Of a DNA stretch of 44,381 nt, positions 1-7,145 are shown one piece after another. The position numbers were made by a program, and so were the translations under genes. Below the pieces are notes generated by a model. It was not told the origin of the DNA and ran no database searches. It saw only the letters and a list, made by a program, of their open reading frames with translations. Each line of letters opens with the position of its first letter. Positions within the stretch are counted from its first letter, which is position 1. This DNA is from Microbispora rosea (GTDB lineage: Bacteria > Actinomycetota > Actinomycetes > Streptosporangiales > Streptosporangiaceae), in contig NZ_FTNI01000045.1 of the NCBI RefSeq assembly GCF_900156315.1, positions 1 through 44,381 on the forward strand, written 5' to 3'.

Positions 1-345
1 CACCTCCCCGGCCTCGACCACGACATGATCGCCCTGCCGCAACTCCGGGGCGCCCACGACCTCCCACCGGGCCGGATCGCCCGGGTCCGCCAGACGCCGG
101 GCCGTGGTGTCGCGCTTGGCCGCCCGCAACGTCGCGGCCTGAGCCTTGCCCCGGCCCTCGGCCACCGCCTCGGCCAGATTGGCGAACAGCACGGTCAGCC
201 ACAACCACACCACGATCGCCCAGGCGAAGAACGAGGGATCACCGAACGCCAGCACGGTCGTGAACGCCGCACCGACCTCGACCACGAGCATCACCGGGTT
301 ACGCCACAGCGTCACCGGGTTCAGCTTCCGCAGCGCGTCGGGCAG
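1..345. repeat. Left arm of an exact 345-bp inverted repeat (within kdpB)
   Basis: Bases 1-345 are the exact reverse complement of 44037-44381, checked line by line. The first mismatch inward is at base 346 (paired with 44036). The match starts exactly at the window edges, so the identical region probably continues beyond both ends. It lies wholly inside the two kdpB genes. Confidence 0.93.
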
Positions 346-423
346 AGAGGTGACGAGCTGCCGCGGATTGAGCAGGCCGCCGCCGATCCTGCCGCCCGTG
401 CGGGGTGATGCCGTCGTCGGCAT
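1..423 (-). CDS. kdpB: KdpB N-terminal fragment, kdp copy 1 (runs off the left edge)
   Basis: This is the first 141 codons of the catalytic P-type ATPase subunit of the KdpFABC potassium pump. The fragment shows the cytosolic N-terminus, a membrane helix pair (residues about 35-75, including VVEVGAAFTTVLAFG and FFAWAIVVWLWLTVLF) and the start of the actuator domain with the RGKAQAATLRAAKRDTTA segment. The start at ATG 423 lies 2 bp after the kdpA stop. The aspartyl-phosphate and nucleotide-binding domains are outside the window. From base 345 outward the DNA is an exact reverse complement of the right window end, although upstream coding is diverged from copy 2. Identification is secure; the fragment is cut by the window edge, not broken. 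Confidence 0.95.
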   Translation of the reverse strand, partial: MPTTASPRTGGRIGGGLLNPRQLVTSLPDALRKLNPVTLWRNPVMLVVEVGAAFTTVLAFGDPSFFAWAIVVWLWLTVLFANLAEAVAEGRGKAQAATLRAAKRDTTARRLADPGDPARWEVVGAPELRQGDHVVVEAGEV

Positions 424-425
424 GG

Positions 426-2087
426 CTAGGAGAGTCCTTCCGCGAGCGGCGCGAGCGCGAGGACCGGCAGGAACGTGAGGGCGACGAGGACGACCGTGAC
501 GCCGGCCACCATCCCGACGAACTGGGGGCGGTGGGTGGGCAGCGTCCCCGCGGAGACCGGCACCGGCGCCTGCCTGGCCAGCGAGCCGGCCAGCGCGAGG
601 ATGAAGACGATCGGCAGGAACCGGCCGAGGACCATGCACAGGCCGAGCGCGACGCACCACCACGGCGTGCCCGCCGAGATCCCGGCGAACGCCGACCCGT
701 TGTTGTTGGAGGCGCTGGTGAACGCGTAGAGGATCTCCGAGAGCCCATGGGGGCCGCCGTTCGACATGGCCGCGAGCCCCGCCCGGTTGCCCATCGCCGC
801 GGCCGTGCCGGCGAGCACGAGCGCCGGGGTGACCAGGAAGTAGAGCGAGGCCAGCTTGATCTCGCGCGAACCGATCTTCTTGCCCAGGTACTCCGGCGTA
901 CGGCCCACCATGAGCCCGGCCACGAAGACGGTGATCAACGCCAGCACGAGGATGCCGTACAGGCCGGAACCGGCGCCGCCCGGCGCGACCTCGCCGAGCA
1001 TCATGTTCAGCATCGTCATCATGCCCCCCAGGGGGGTGAAGGAGTCGTGGGCGGAATCGGCGGCGCCTGTCGAGGTCAGCGTCGTGGCCGCGGCGAACGT
1101 CGCCGAACCGGGTACGCCGAAGCGGACCTCCTTGCCTTCCATCGCCGCCCCGACGGCGCGGGGGACGGTGGCGCCGCCGGAGATCTCGAAGACGTTCGTC
1201 AGCAGCACGCTCACCAGGGCGATCACCGCCATGACGGCGAGGATCGCGTGTCCCTGACGCACCTGGCCGACCATGCGGCCGAAGGTGCGCGGCAGCGCGA
1301 CCGGGATCGCCAGGAGCAGGATGATCTGCAGCCAGTTCGTCCATCCGGCCGGATTCTCGAAGGGGTGGGCGGAGTTGGCGTTGTAGAAACCGCCGCCGTT
1401 GGTGCCGAGCTCCTTGATCGCCTCCTGGCTCGCCACCGGCCCCCCGGGGATCGCCTGGATGCCGCCGGTCAGCGTCGTCACCGCGTGCGGCGACGCGAGG
1501 TTCTGCACCACGCCCCCGGCGACCAGGACCAATGCGGCGACGAACGCGATCGGCAGCAGGACCCGGAACGTGCCGCGCACGAGGTCGACCCAGAAGTTGC
1601 CGATGGTGTCGGCCTGCCTGCGGGCGAAGCCCCGCACGAGCGCGACCGCGACGGCCATGCCGACCGCCGCGGACACGAAGTTCTGCACCGCGAGTGCGGC
1701 CATCTGCACCAGGTGACCCATCACGGTCTCGCCCGGATACGCCTGCCAGTTGGTGTTCGTCACGAAGCTGACGGCCGTGTTCCACGCGACATGGGCGGGC
1801 ACCGGAGGCCGCCCGAGGCCGAGGACCAGCCGGTCCTGCAGTCGCTGCATGCCGTACACGACCAGCACGGAGACCGCGGAGAAGGCCAGCAGGGCGCGTG
1901 CGTAGACCGCCCAGGGCTGCTCGGCGTCCGGCCGCACGCCGATGAGCCGGTAGACGAGGCGCTCGGCCGCGCTGTGGCGGGTGCCGGTGTAGACCCGGTA
2001 CAGGTAGTCGCCCAGCAGCAGGTGGACGACGGCGAGCACCGCGACGACGGACAGCACGAGCAGGGCCCCCGCCGCTGCCGCGCCCAT
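426..2087 (-). CDS. kdpA: KdpA, potassium-binding channel subunit, kdp copy 1
   Basis: This is the 553-aa membrane subunit that selects and translocates K+ in the KdpFABC ATPase. It is full length for the family and has many hydrophobic segments. Selectivity-loop motifs are visible: NTNWQAYPGE near residue 113, ELGTNGGGFYNANSAHPFEN near 227, TLTSTGAADS near 335 and TSASNNNGSAFAG near 455. The start ATG overlaps the kdpF stop by one base (TGATG). By eye it is roughly 70-75% identical to the KdpA encoded at the right end, so it is a distinct paralogue and not a recent duplicate. Transcription runs leftward, out of the window. No kdpD/kdpE sensor genes are in view. Confidence 0.97.
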   Translation of the reverse strand: MGAAAAGALLVLSVVAVLAVVHLLLGDYLYRVYTGTRHSAAERLVYRLIGVRPDAEQPWAVYARALLAFSAVSVLVVYGMQRLQDRLVLGLGRPPVPAHVAWNTAVSFVTNTNWQAYPGETVMGHLVQMAALAVQNFVSAAVGMAVAVALVRGFARRQADTIGNFWVDLVRGTFRVLLPIAFVAALVLVAGGVVQNLASPHAVTTLTGGIQAIPGGPVASQEAIKELGTNGGGFYNANSAHPFENPAGWTNWLQIILLLAIPVALPRTFGRMVGQVRQGHAILAVMAVIALVSVLLTNVFEISGGATVPRAVGAAMEGKEVRFGVPGSATFAAATTLTSTGAADSAHDSFTPLGGMMTMLNMMLGEVAPGGAGSGLYGILVLALITVFVAGLMVGRTPEYLGKKIGSREIKLASLYFLVTPALVLAGTAAAMGNRAGLAAMSNGGPHGLSEILYAFTSASNNNGSAFAGISAGTPWWCVALGLCMVLGRFLPIVFILALAGSLARQAPVPVSAGTLPTHRPQFVGMVAGVTVVLVALTFLPVLALAPLAEGLS

Positions 2088-2176
2088 CAGAAGCGCTCCG
2101 GGAACAACAGGGCCGCGACCATGAAGACCAGCAGCGCCGCGGCCACGCCGAGACCGACGGCGTTGATCACGCTCAC
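2087..2176 (-). CDS. kdpF: KdpF, 29-aa stabilising subunit, kdp copy 1
   Basis: This 29-aa single-helix protein starts at GTG 2176 (VSVINAVGLGVAAALL...) and ends in FPERF. The LFPERF-type tail is characteristic of actinobacterial KdpF, which sits in the membrane and stabilises the KdpABC complex. The GTG overlaps the stop of the upstream microprotein (GTGA), and its own TGA shares a base with the kdpA ATG, so translation is probably coupled along the chain. The near-identical right-end copy supports it being a real gene. Confidence 0.88.
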   Translation of the reverse strand: MSVINAVGLGVAAALLVFMVAALLFPERF

Positions 2177-2256
2177 AGGCGCTCCACCGCCCTCACGACG
2201 AGCCCTGCAACCACGAACACCGCGATCGTCAGAGCGACGAAGATGACGTCCGCCAT
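2173..2256 (-). CDS. 27-aa membrane microprotein preceding kdpF, copy 1
   Basis: A 27-aa ORF (MADVIFVALTIAVFVVAGLV then VRAVERL) starts at ATG 2256 behind a strong GAGGAG ribosome site. It is one hydrophobic helix with a short basic tail, so it is probably a single-pass membrane peptide. Its stop overlaps the kdpF GTG. The same reading frame, with conservative changes, precedes kdpF at the right end, which argues that it is translated and selected. No function is established from the sequence; an accessory subunit or a translational-coupling leader for Kdp are both possible. Confidence 0.75.
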   Translation of the reverse strand: MADVIFVALTIAVFVVAGLVVRAVERL

Positions 2257-2314
2257 CCCCACTCCTCGGTTGTGATCACGTCCGCCGGACTACGGCGGTC
2301 TCAGCACAAGCAAA
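2257..2314 (-). promoter_or_regulatory. kdp copy 1 leader: TTTGCT element plus inverted repeat
   Basis: On the minus strand a TTTGCT element (2314-2309) is followed by a CCGCCG/CGGCGG inverted repeat with a 5-nt loop (2298-2282) and then GAGGAG before ATG 2256. TTTGCT ends 52 nt before the ATG. The right-end kdp operon has TTTGCT 55 nt before its ATG, followed by GTCCGGCGG and a similar inverted repeat. The likely role is promoter, KdpE site or leader hairpin; the sequence alone does not say which. Confidence 0.4.
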
Positions 2315-2497
2315 GTCCGGAATCAGGGGCATTTGGCGGCTCTTGACGGCTTTCATACGGGTTCGAACCGAGTATTGACGCGCTCTGTACGCCGTCCACG
2401 CCGAGGGTTTCGCGCGTACCCGTGCCGGAAATCAACGCGGTTCAACCGGCGAGCGGCGCCCCCCGATCATCTGTGTCGGCTGGGGAGGGGACGCGGT

Positions 2498-2944
2498 GTG
2501 GGCGAGATGACCGGCCAGATCGTGGAGGTCGTGCTGAAGGCGCTGGCCGGGGGCGTCTTCGTGCTGGCCTTCGCGGCGCTGGCCGAGATGCTGACGCCGA
2601 AACGGCTCGCCGGGGTGTTCTGCGCCGCCCCTTCGGTGGCCCTGGCCAGCCTCATCGTCACCGCCGGCATCGCCGGTGTCCCCGACGTCCTCGCCTCGGC
2701 CCGGGGCATGCAGATCGGCGCCGTCGGGTTCACCCTCTACTGCCTGATCGCCGTCCCTCTGTTGCGCAGGTGGGGCGCCTGGCGGGGGGCGCTGGCCGCG
2801 CTCGCCGTCTGGGGCGTCGTCGTGGCCATCGGGCACGCGCTGGCGCCGCAGGGCCTGCTCGGCGTCCGCACCACGACGGTCCCCGGTTCGCCTCCCGGGC
2901 CGGCGGCCCTGGACCTCGCCCCGCCACCGGCGCGCCCGTCGTGA
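2498..2944 (+). CDS. DUF3147-family membrane protein, first of a pair
   Basis: This is a 148-aa integral membrane protein starting at GTG 2498, about 7 nt after a GGGGAGGGG ribosome site. Residues about 1-115 hold four hydrophobic helices with the family-like TPKRLAGVFCAAPSVALASL stretch. A proline-rich hydrophilic tail follows. DUF3147 proteins are small four-helix membrane proteins of unknown role. The stop overlaps the start of a second DUF3147-like gene, so the two are probably made together and may form a heterodimer. An alternative ATG lies at 2507. Confidence 0.7.
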   Translation: MGEMTGQIVEVVLKALAGGVFVLAFAALAEMLTPKRLAGVFCAAPSVALASLIVTAGIAGVPDVLASARGMQIGAVGFTLYCLIAVPLLRRWGAWRGALAALAVWGVVVAIGHALAPQGLLGVRTTTVPGSPPGPAALDLAPPPARPS

Positions 2945-3438
2945 GCGCCCGCCGAGACGACGGCCCGGCTCCCGGCGGCGGGCGGCCCGCCGACGACGGG
3001 CGACCTTCTGACGGCGGCCGGGCTTCCGACGACGAACAGGCTTGCGATGACGAGCGAAAGGTGCGGCTGCGGCTCAGTGAGCTGCGGCGACCGCCCATGC
3101 GCGACTGGGCGGTCCGGTTCGCGTTCGGCGCCGGAGTGTCGGCCCTCGCCGGGGTGGTGTCCGTGCTGGCCGGCCCGCGCGCGGGCGGGATCTTCCTCGC
3201 GTTCCCGGCGATCCTGCTGGCGAGCGTCACCCTCGTCGCCAAGGAGGAGGGCGTACGCCAGGCCGGGCAGGACGTGAGGGGCGCGACCTTCGGCGCCCTC
3301 GGACTGATCGGCTTCGCCGTCGTCGTGGCGCTCACGGTGACCATCTGGCCGCTGTGGCTGTCCCTCACGGTCGCCACCCTGACCTGGGCGGCCCTCTCCC
3401 TGGCCCTGTACGCCACCGTGACCCGGCTGCGCCGCTGA
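2941..3438 (+). CDS. DUF3147-family membrane protein, second of a pair
   Basis: This 165-aa protein begins at GTG 2941, overlapping the previous stop (GTGA). It has about 50 hydrophilic N-terminal residues rich in Asp, Gly and Arg, then about 110 residues with four membrane helices. GPRAGGIFLAFPAILLASVT mirrors the AGVFCAAPSVALASL stretch of its neighbour. The repeat of the same fold in a translationally coupled pair suggests a complex. The function is unknown. The charged N-terminal extension could be a cytosolic or periplasmic tether, and a downstream start is possible. Confidence 0.68.
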   Translation: MSARRDDGPAPGGGRPADDGRPSDGGRASDDEQACDDERKVRLRLSELRRPPMRDWAVRFAFGAGVSALAGVVSVLAGPRAGGIFLAFPAILLASVTLVAKEEGVRQAGQDVRGATFGALGLIGFAVVVALTVTIWPLWLSLTVATLTWAALSLALYATVTRLRR

Positions 3439-3459
3439 ACCCGCGCGGCGGAGCCGGGT
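3421..3459 (+). terminator. Hairpin across the end of the DUF3147 operon
   Basis: ACCCGGCT (3421-3428) pairs perfectly with AGCCGGGT (3452-3459), and the GC-rich inner bases pair further. The hairpin covers the stop codon at 3438 and lies between two convergent genes. No U-tract is present, so it is a hairpin-type terminator candidate only. Confidence 0.45.
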
Positions 3460-3473
3460 CACGACGGCGCCGA

Positions 3474-4088
3474 TCAGCCCTTGGCGTTCGCCTCGGCCGC
3501 CCGGCGCGCGGCGCCCGGGTCGGCGAGGCCCTCGCCGGTCGGCTCGTAGGTGAGCAGGACCACACCGGAGGAGAACGCCTGCGTGCCGGCGAGCCGCAGC
3601 CCGGCGAAGTCCACAGAGTCAGTGGAGTCGCCATCGAACAGGCGGGCGCCGCGACCGGCGAGCACGGGGTAGACGGCCAGGCGCATCTCGTCGAGGAGGT
3701 TCTGCCGCAGCAACCACCGCACCAGCGCCGCGCTGCCGAAGACGAGGATGTCGCCGTCCGTCTCCTTCTTCAGCGCCTCGATCCGGGCTGCCGCGTCCGC
3801 GTCGATGATCGTGCTGTTGTTCCAAGTGGCCTCGGTCAACGTGGTCGACACGACGTACTTCGGCAGGTTGTTCATCGCGTCGGCGTAGCCCACCTCGTCG
3901 GTCATCGACGGCCAGGAGGCCGCGAAACCCTCGTAGGTGACCCGCCCGAGGAGCAGCGCCCGCGCCGCGCGGATCTGGTCGAGGCCGGCCTGCATCGAGT
4001 CCTCGCTGACAAATCCGAAAGCCCACTCGTGCGGGTTCTCGATGACGCCGTCAAGGGTGGTGAAAACAGACAGAACTATGCGTCCCAT
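3474..4088 (-). CDS. RibD C-terminal/dihydrofolate-reductase-like family protein
   Basis: This is a 204-aa soluble protein of the family often annotated as dihydrofolate reductase family (RibD C-terminal domain). It opens with MGRIVLSVFTTLDGVIENP, the typical first strand and loop. LLLGRVTYEGFAASWP follows near residue 48 and ILVFGSAALVRWLL near 119, the latter being the nucleotide-binding Gly/Ser turn. Such proteins probably reduce small substrates with NADPH, but most members are uncharacterised and should not be read as folate enzymes. The start ATG 4088 has an AAGGGA ribosome site. It converges on the DUF3147 operon. Confidence 0.85.
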   Translation of the reverse strand: MGRIVLSVFTTLDGVIENPHEWAFGFVSEDSMQAGLDQIRAARALLLGRVTYEGFAASWPSMTDEVGYADAMNNLPKYVVSTTLTEATWNNSTIIDADAAARIEALKKETDGDILVFGSAALVRWLLRQNLLDEMRLAVYPVLAGRGARLFDGDSTDSVDFAGLRLAGTQAFSSGVVLLTYEPTGEGLADPGAARRAAEANAKG

Positions 4089-4396
4089 GGTGCGTATCCC
4101 TTGTGTCGAGTGAAATGTGGCGGCGGACGTGCGCCAGTCGCCCGCGGAAAATGCGTGCGCCGCCACCCGCTGCCGCGATGGGCGGTCACGTCCGCCGCCA
4201 CGGCCCGCCCCCGTGACGCCGCCCCCGAGCACCTGGGTGCTCCGGCGCCCGACGGGTCGTGCACGGCTACCGTGGCCCGGCACGTGGGTCGACGTCCATA
4301 CGTGGACGGCGTCCCGGACACATCCGGACGATCTCGGACACCCCGGAGCGTGCATAGGCTGCCGTGGAGGGCAGGGATCTACGGGATGGAGTGCGC

Positions 4397-5518
4397 GTGA
4401 CCGACACCCGGCCGCAGCCGCGGGCCGCCGCCACGCCCGCGGAGTTCGTCGCTCTGATGAGACGGCTCCGGGCGTGGAGCGGGTGCAGCTACCGGCAGCT
4501 TGAACGCCGCGCCGAGGCCGTGGGCGACGTCCTGCCGCGTGCCACGCTGGCCGACGCGCTCGGTCGTCAGGATCTGCCGCGCGAAGACCTGCTCACCGCG
4601 TTCGTGCGGGCCTGTTGTGCGGATGACGACGTCGTCGCCGAGTGGGTGGGCGTCCGCCGAGGCCTGGCCGTCTCCCGCGAGAAGACCACCCCGCCGCCCG
4701 GCGACGCGCCTGCCGCGCCCGGGAGTGAGACGCGCGTTGTGGCCTCCGAGGGGATGCCGCCCGCGTCCGCCTCGCCGGCTCCCGGAGGAGACGTCTGCCC
4801 GCCGGACGAGCCCCCGGGCATCGTCGCGGGCGGGAGCGGCACCGGTCGGGTCCCGGCCTCGCCGTCCGTGGGCGAGGTCTCCAGGCGGAAGGCTCCGTCC
4901 CGGAGACTGGTGGCCAGCGTTTCGGCCGTTGCCCTGCTCTGCCTGGTCGGAGCCTGGCAGTTCGACCGCTTGTCCACCGGTGAGGCGGCCTCCCGCGCCT
5001 CCTCGCCGATCTCGGCCGCCCCGGCACCGTCGAACCTGGCCGGCGCGTCGGACGTACCGGCACCGGCCCGTAGGTGGGTCCGCGTGCGGCCGGCCGCCGA
5101 TCCCTCCCTGTGCCTGACGGCGGGGCGTGCCAGGGACGTCGCGCACGATGACGAGGTCGCGGTCCTGCGTCCCTGCGCCACCGCGGTTCCGCCGCGTACC
5201 TTCCTCACGCCCGCGGGCGGTGGGCTGGTCCACCTGCAATGGGATCATCCCGATCCGGCGAAGGGCGTCGGCTGCCTGACGGTGATCCAGGCAGGCCCGG
5301 CGGCGGGCATGCTGGAGCCCTGGGACGACTGCACCGGCGCCCGGCCCAACCAGCGCTTCCGCCTGGAACAGGCGGACGGGGACGGGTACCGCATCCGGCC
5401 GGCGTCGAGCGGCCGGTGTCTCGCGATCAACGGGGACCGCGGCCGGCCTGGCGCGGAGGCCGTCGAACGGCCCTGCGCCTCAGCGCCCGGACAGACCTTC
5501 CTCATCGACCCCGAATAG
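4397..5518 (+). CDS. N-terminal HTH-like, single-TM protein with extracellular ricin-type lectin-like domain
   Basis: This protein of about 373 aa has three parts. Residues 1-95 (TPAEFVALMRRLRAWSGCSY, RQLERRAEA) resemble the XRE-like N-terminal domain common in actinobacterial membrane-tethered proteins. A Pro/Ala/Gly-rich linker then leads to one membrane helix (RLVASVSAVALLCLVGAWQF, about residues 170-190). The C-terminal 150 residues carry repeated Cys pairs and end motifs such as CLAINGDRG, like a ricin-B/beta-trefoil lectin domain. It probably links an outside carbohydrate-like ligand to a cytosolic helical domain. The GTG at 4397 was chosen for the GGATGG ribosome site; an upstream in-frame GTG lies at 4364. 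Ligand and target are unknown. Confidence 0.65.
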   Translation: MTDTRPQPRAAATPAEFVALMRRLRAWSGCSYRQLERRAEAVGDVLPRATLADALGRQDLPREDLLTAFVRACCADDDVVAEWVGVRRGLAVSREKTTPPPGDAPAAPGSETRVVASEGMPPASASPAPGGDVCPPDEPPGIVAGGSGTGRVPASPSVGEVSRRKAPSRRLVASVSAVALLCLVGAWQFDRLSTGEAASRASSPISAAPAPSNLAGASDVPAPARRWVRVRPAADPSLCLTAGRARDVAHDDEVAVLRPCATAVPPRTFLTPAGGGLVHLQWDHPDPAKGVGCLTVIQAGPAAGMLEPWDDCTGARPNQRFRLEQADGDGYRIRPASSGRCLAINGDRGRPGAEAVERPCASAPGQTFLIDPE

Positions 5519-5583
5519 CCCGTCGTGGCTCAGTCCGGCGCGCCTCATCCCTAGCGCCCCGGCCACGTCTCAGGCCCTGCGTC

Positions 5584-6243
5584 TCAGACGCCTGCGTTTG
5601 AGGCCGTCGCGGGCGCGAGCCGCCCCTGGTGCACGCCGGCGAAGAACGTGCGGCCCGCCATCGTCATGGCCGGCTGGAACTCGCTCATCAACTGCGCGCG
5701 GTACGGCGCGTCGGCGAAGCGCGGCTCCAACTGGAACTCGGCGGCCAGCGACCACCAGGTGACCGGCACGACGCCGGACATCGCCATCCGCTGCACCGCC
5801 GCGTCGTGGGCCTCCCTGCTGAGGCTCGCCGTGGCGTCCACCACGACGTACGCCTCGTAGCCCTCGCGCAACGCGCCGAGCGCGGTCTGCAGCACGCACC
5901 CGTCGGTGGCGATGCCGCCGATGACCAGCCTGCGGCGGCCGGTGGCGCGGACGGCCTCGGCGAAGGCCGGATCGAGGAAGGAGTTGAACGCCGTCGTGCG
6001 CTCGATCACCGGCCGGTCGCCGATGACCTCCAGCAGTTCCGGATAGAGCGGGCCCGAGGGCTTGGACGCCTCACCGTTGGTCACCACCAGGCCGCTGCCG
6101 TACGCCGTGGCGGTCCTGGCGAGGCCGGCGACGTTGGCGATGTGCTCGCGCAGGTCGTGTGAACGGAGCAGGTTGGCGAAGCCGACGGCGTAGTCGACCA
6201 GGACCACGGTGGTGTCGTCGGGGGAGAGCGGGGCGAGGTTCAT
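5584..6243 (-). CDS. Isochorismatase-family cysteine hydrolase
   Basis: This is a 219-aa isochorismatase-like hydrolase. The aspartate of the triad is in VVLVDYAVGF near residue 14, and the catalytic cysteine is in GGIATDGCVLQTALGALREG near residue 115, after the cis-peptide-type IAT turn. The family includes nicotinamidases, isochorismatases and other amidases; the substrate cannot be deduced here. The start at ATG 6243 has an AGGAG site. It is divergent from a TetR regulator, and a perfect 18-bp palindrome lies between them, so it is probably repressed by that regulator and induced by its ligand. Confidence 0.85.
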   Translation of the reverse strand: MNLAPLSPDDTTVVLVDYAVGFANLLRSHDLREHIANVAGLARTATAYGSGLVVTNGEASKPSGPLYPELLEVIGDRPVIERTTAFNSFLDPAFAEAVRATGRRRLVIGGIATDGCVLQTALGALREGYEAYVVVDATASLSREAHDAAVQRMAMSGVVPVTWWSLAAEFQLEPRFADAPYRAQLMSEFQPAMTMAGRTFFAGVHQGRLAPATASNAGV

Positions 6244-6273
6244 CGCGATCACTCCTGGTATGCGGGAACTTCT

Positions 6274-6291
6274 ACTGACCACGTGGTCAGT
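6274..6291. promoter_or_regulatory. Palindromic TetR-type operator, site 1
   Basis: ACTGACCACGTGGTCAGT is a perfect 18-bp palindrome 31 bp upstream of the isochorismatase start and 48 bp upstream of the TetR start. Its size, symmetry and location between divergent genes are those of a TetR-family operator. Confidence 0.72.
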
Positions 6292-6315
6292 AATGTACGC
6301 CGACGTCGCCCCTAA

Positions 6316-6329
6316 TGTCCACGTGTACA
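6316..6329. promoter_or_regulatory. Imperfect second operator half-match, site 2
   Basis: TGTCCACGTGTACA shares the CCACGTG core and a following AGTAA with site 1 but has one mismatched pair across its axis. It lies about 10 bp before the TetR start codon, where binding would autoregulate the gene. Confidence 0.5.
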
Positions 6330-6338
6330 GTAAGCGGC

Positions 6339-6977
6339 ATGGTGTCCGACGCGTCACAGTCCAGCGCCGCGGAGCCCGCGCCCGCCCCCCGGAGGAAGCG
6401 GGTGCGCGACCCCGAGGCGCGACGAGCCGCCATCCTCACCGCGGCACGCTCGGTCTTCGCCGAGCACGGATACGCGAAGGCGACCATCAGGGAGATCGCG
6501 CAGCGGGCCGGGGTGACCCACGGGCTCGTGGTGCTGCACTTCTCCTCCAAGGAGCAGCTCTTCCTCGCCGCCGTGCCGGGGACGCGCGACCTCGCCGACA
6601 GCGTCCGCGGGGACGCCGAGGGCCTGGCCGGGCGGGTCGCGCACGCCTACGTCGCCCGCATGGAGTCGGCCGACAGCGCCGACCCCTTCATCGCCCTCGT
6701 ACGCAGCGCGGCCGGTGACCAGGCGGCCGCCAAGGCACTGCTGCGGGCGATGCGCGAGGAGAGCATCGCCGCCTACCGCACCGTGCTCACCGGCCCGGAC
6801 GTCGCGCTGCGGGTCGACCTGCTCGGCGCGCACCTCATCGGGGTCACGTTCAGCCGGTACGTCCTGGCCGACGGTCCCATCGCGGCGATGCCGGCGGGTG
6901 AGCTGACCGGCTACCTCACGATGACGCTCGACGGCATCCTGTTCGGCTCCGCAGGGACGGCCCCCGCATCCTCCTGA
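6339..6977 (+). CDS. TetR/AcrR-family transcriptional regulator
   Basis: This is a 212-aa regulator. The N-terminal 65 residues carry the TetR DNA-binding domain: RRAAILTAARSVFAEHGY, then helix-turn-helix ATIREIAQRAGVTHGLVVLHF, ending SSKEQL. The rest is an all-helical ligand domain without a recognisable ligand signature. It is divergent from the isochorismatase-family gene with two related palindromes between them, so the likely role is a local, autoregulated repressor. The ATG at 6339 was chosen over an in-frame codon at 6315, which would overlap operator site 2. Confidence 0.9.
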   Translation: MVSDASQSSAAEPAPAPRRKRVRDPEARRAAILTAARSVFAEHGYAKATIREIAQRAGVTHGLVVLHFSSKEQLFLAAVPGTRDLADSVRGDAEGLAGRVAHAYVARMESADSADPFIALVRSAAGDQAAAKALLRAMREESIAAYRTVLTGPDVALRVDLLGAHLIGVTFSRYVLADGPIAAMPAGELTGYLTMTLDGILFGSAGTAPASS

Positions 6978-6998
6978 TCGGGGTCACGGCCCCGATCA
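6975..6998 (+). terminator. Strong hairpin after the TetR gene
   Basis: TGATCGGGG and CCCCGATCA form a perfect 9-bp stem with a 6-nt loop, and the TGA stop is the first three bases of the stem. It separates the regulator from cydA. No U-tract follows. Confidence 0.6.
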
Positions 6999-7100
6999 TC
7001 TTCCGCGCGACGTGTGAGGATATGATCCGTCCACTCTTGCGGACTTTGCGAGAAAAGGGCTGATTTGTCGCACCCCCCACGCCCCGGACCTCTCCCCGCC

Positions 7101-7145
7101 GGTGACGGGCGGACATCGATGACGGGCGGACACCGGTGACGGACG
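7101..7145 (+). repeat. Three 17-nt-period repeats over the cydA start
   Basis: The units GGTGACGGGCGGACA (7101), GATGACGGGCGGACA (7118) and GGTGACGGACG (7135) are spaced exactly 17 nt apart. Each carries a GTG or ATG followed by ACG. Because 17 is not a multiple of 3, the three start-like codons (7102, 7119, 7136) fall in three frames; only 7136 is in frame with cydA. Confidence 0.8.

Noticed and set aside
405..2246. Long plus-strand ORF of 613 aa opposite kdpA
   Set aside because: It is antisense to a complete kdpA with clear family motifs, and its composition (Arg, Gly, Asp, His) is that of a GC-rich shadow frame. The same effect explains the long frames opposite the mega-sensor (23479-27789) and the APC permease (39318-41111).
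2360..2369. GGTTCGAACC resembling a tRNA T-loop, possible tRNA or att site
   Set aside because: No acceptor stem, anticodon arm or CCA-like end could be fitted around it, and no integrase or duplicated segment is nearby.
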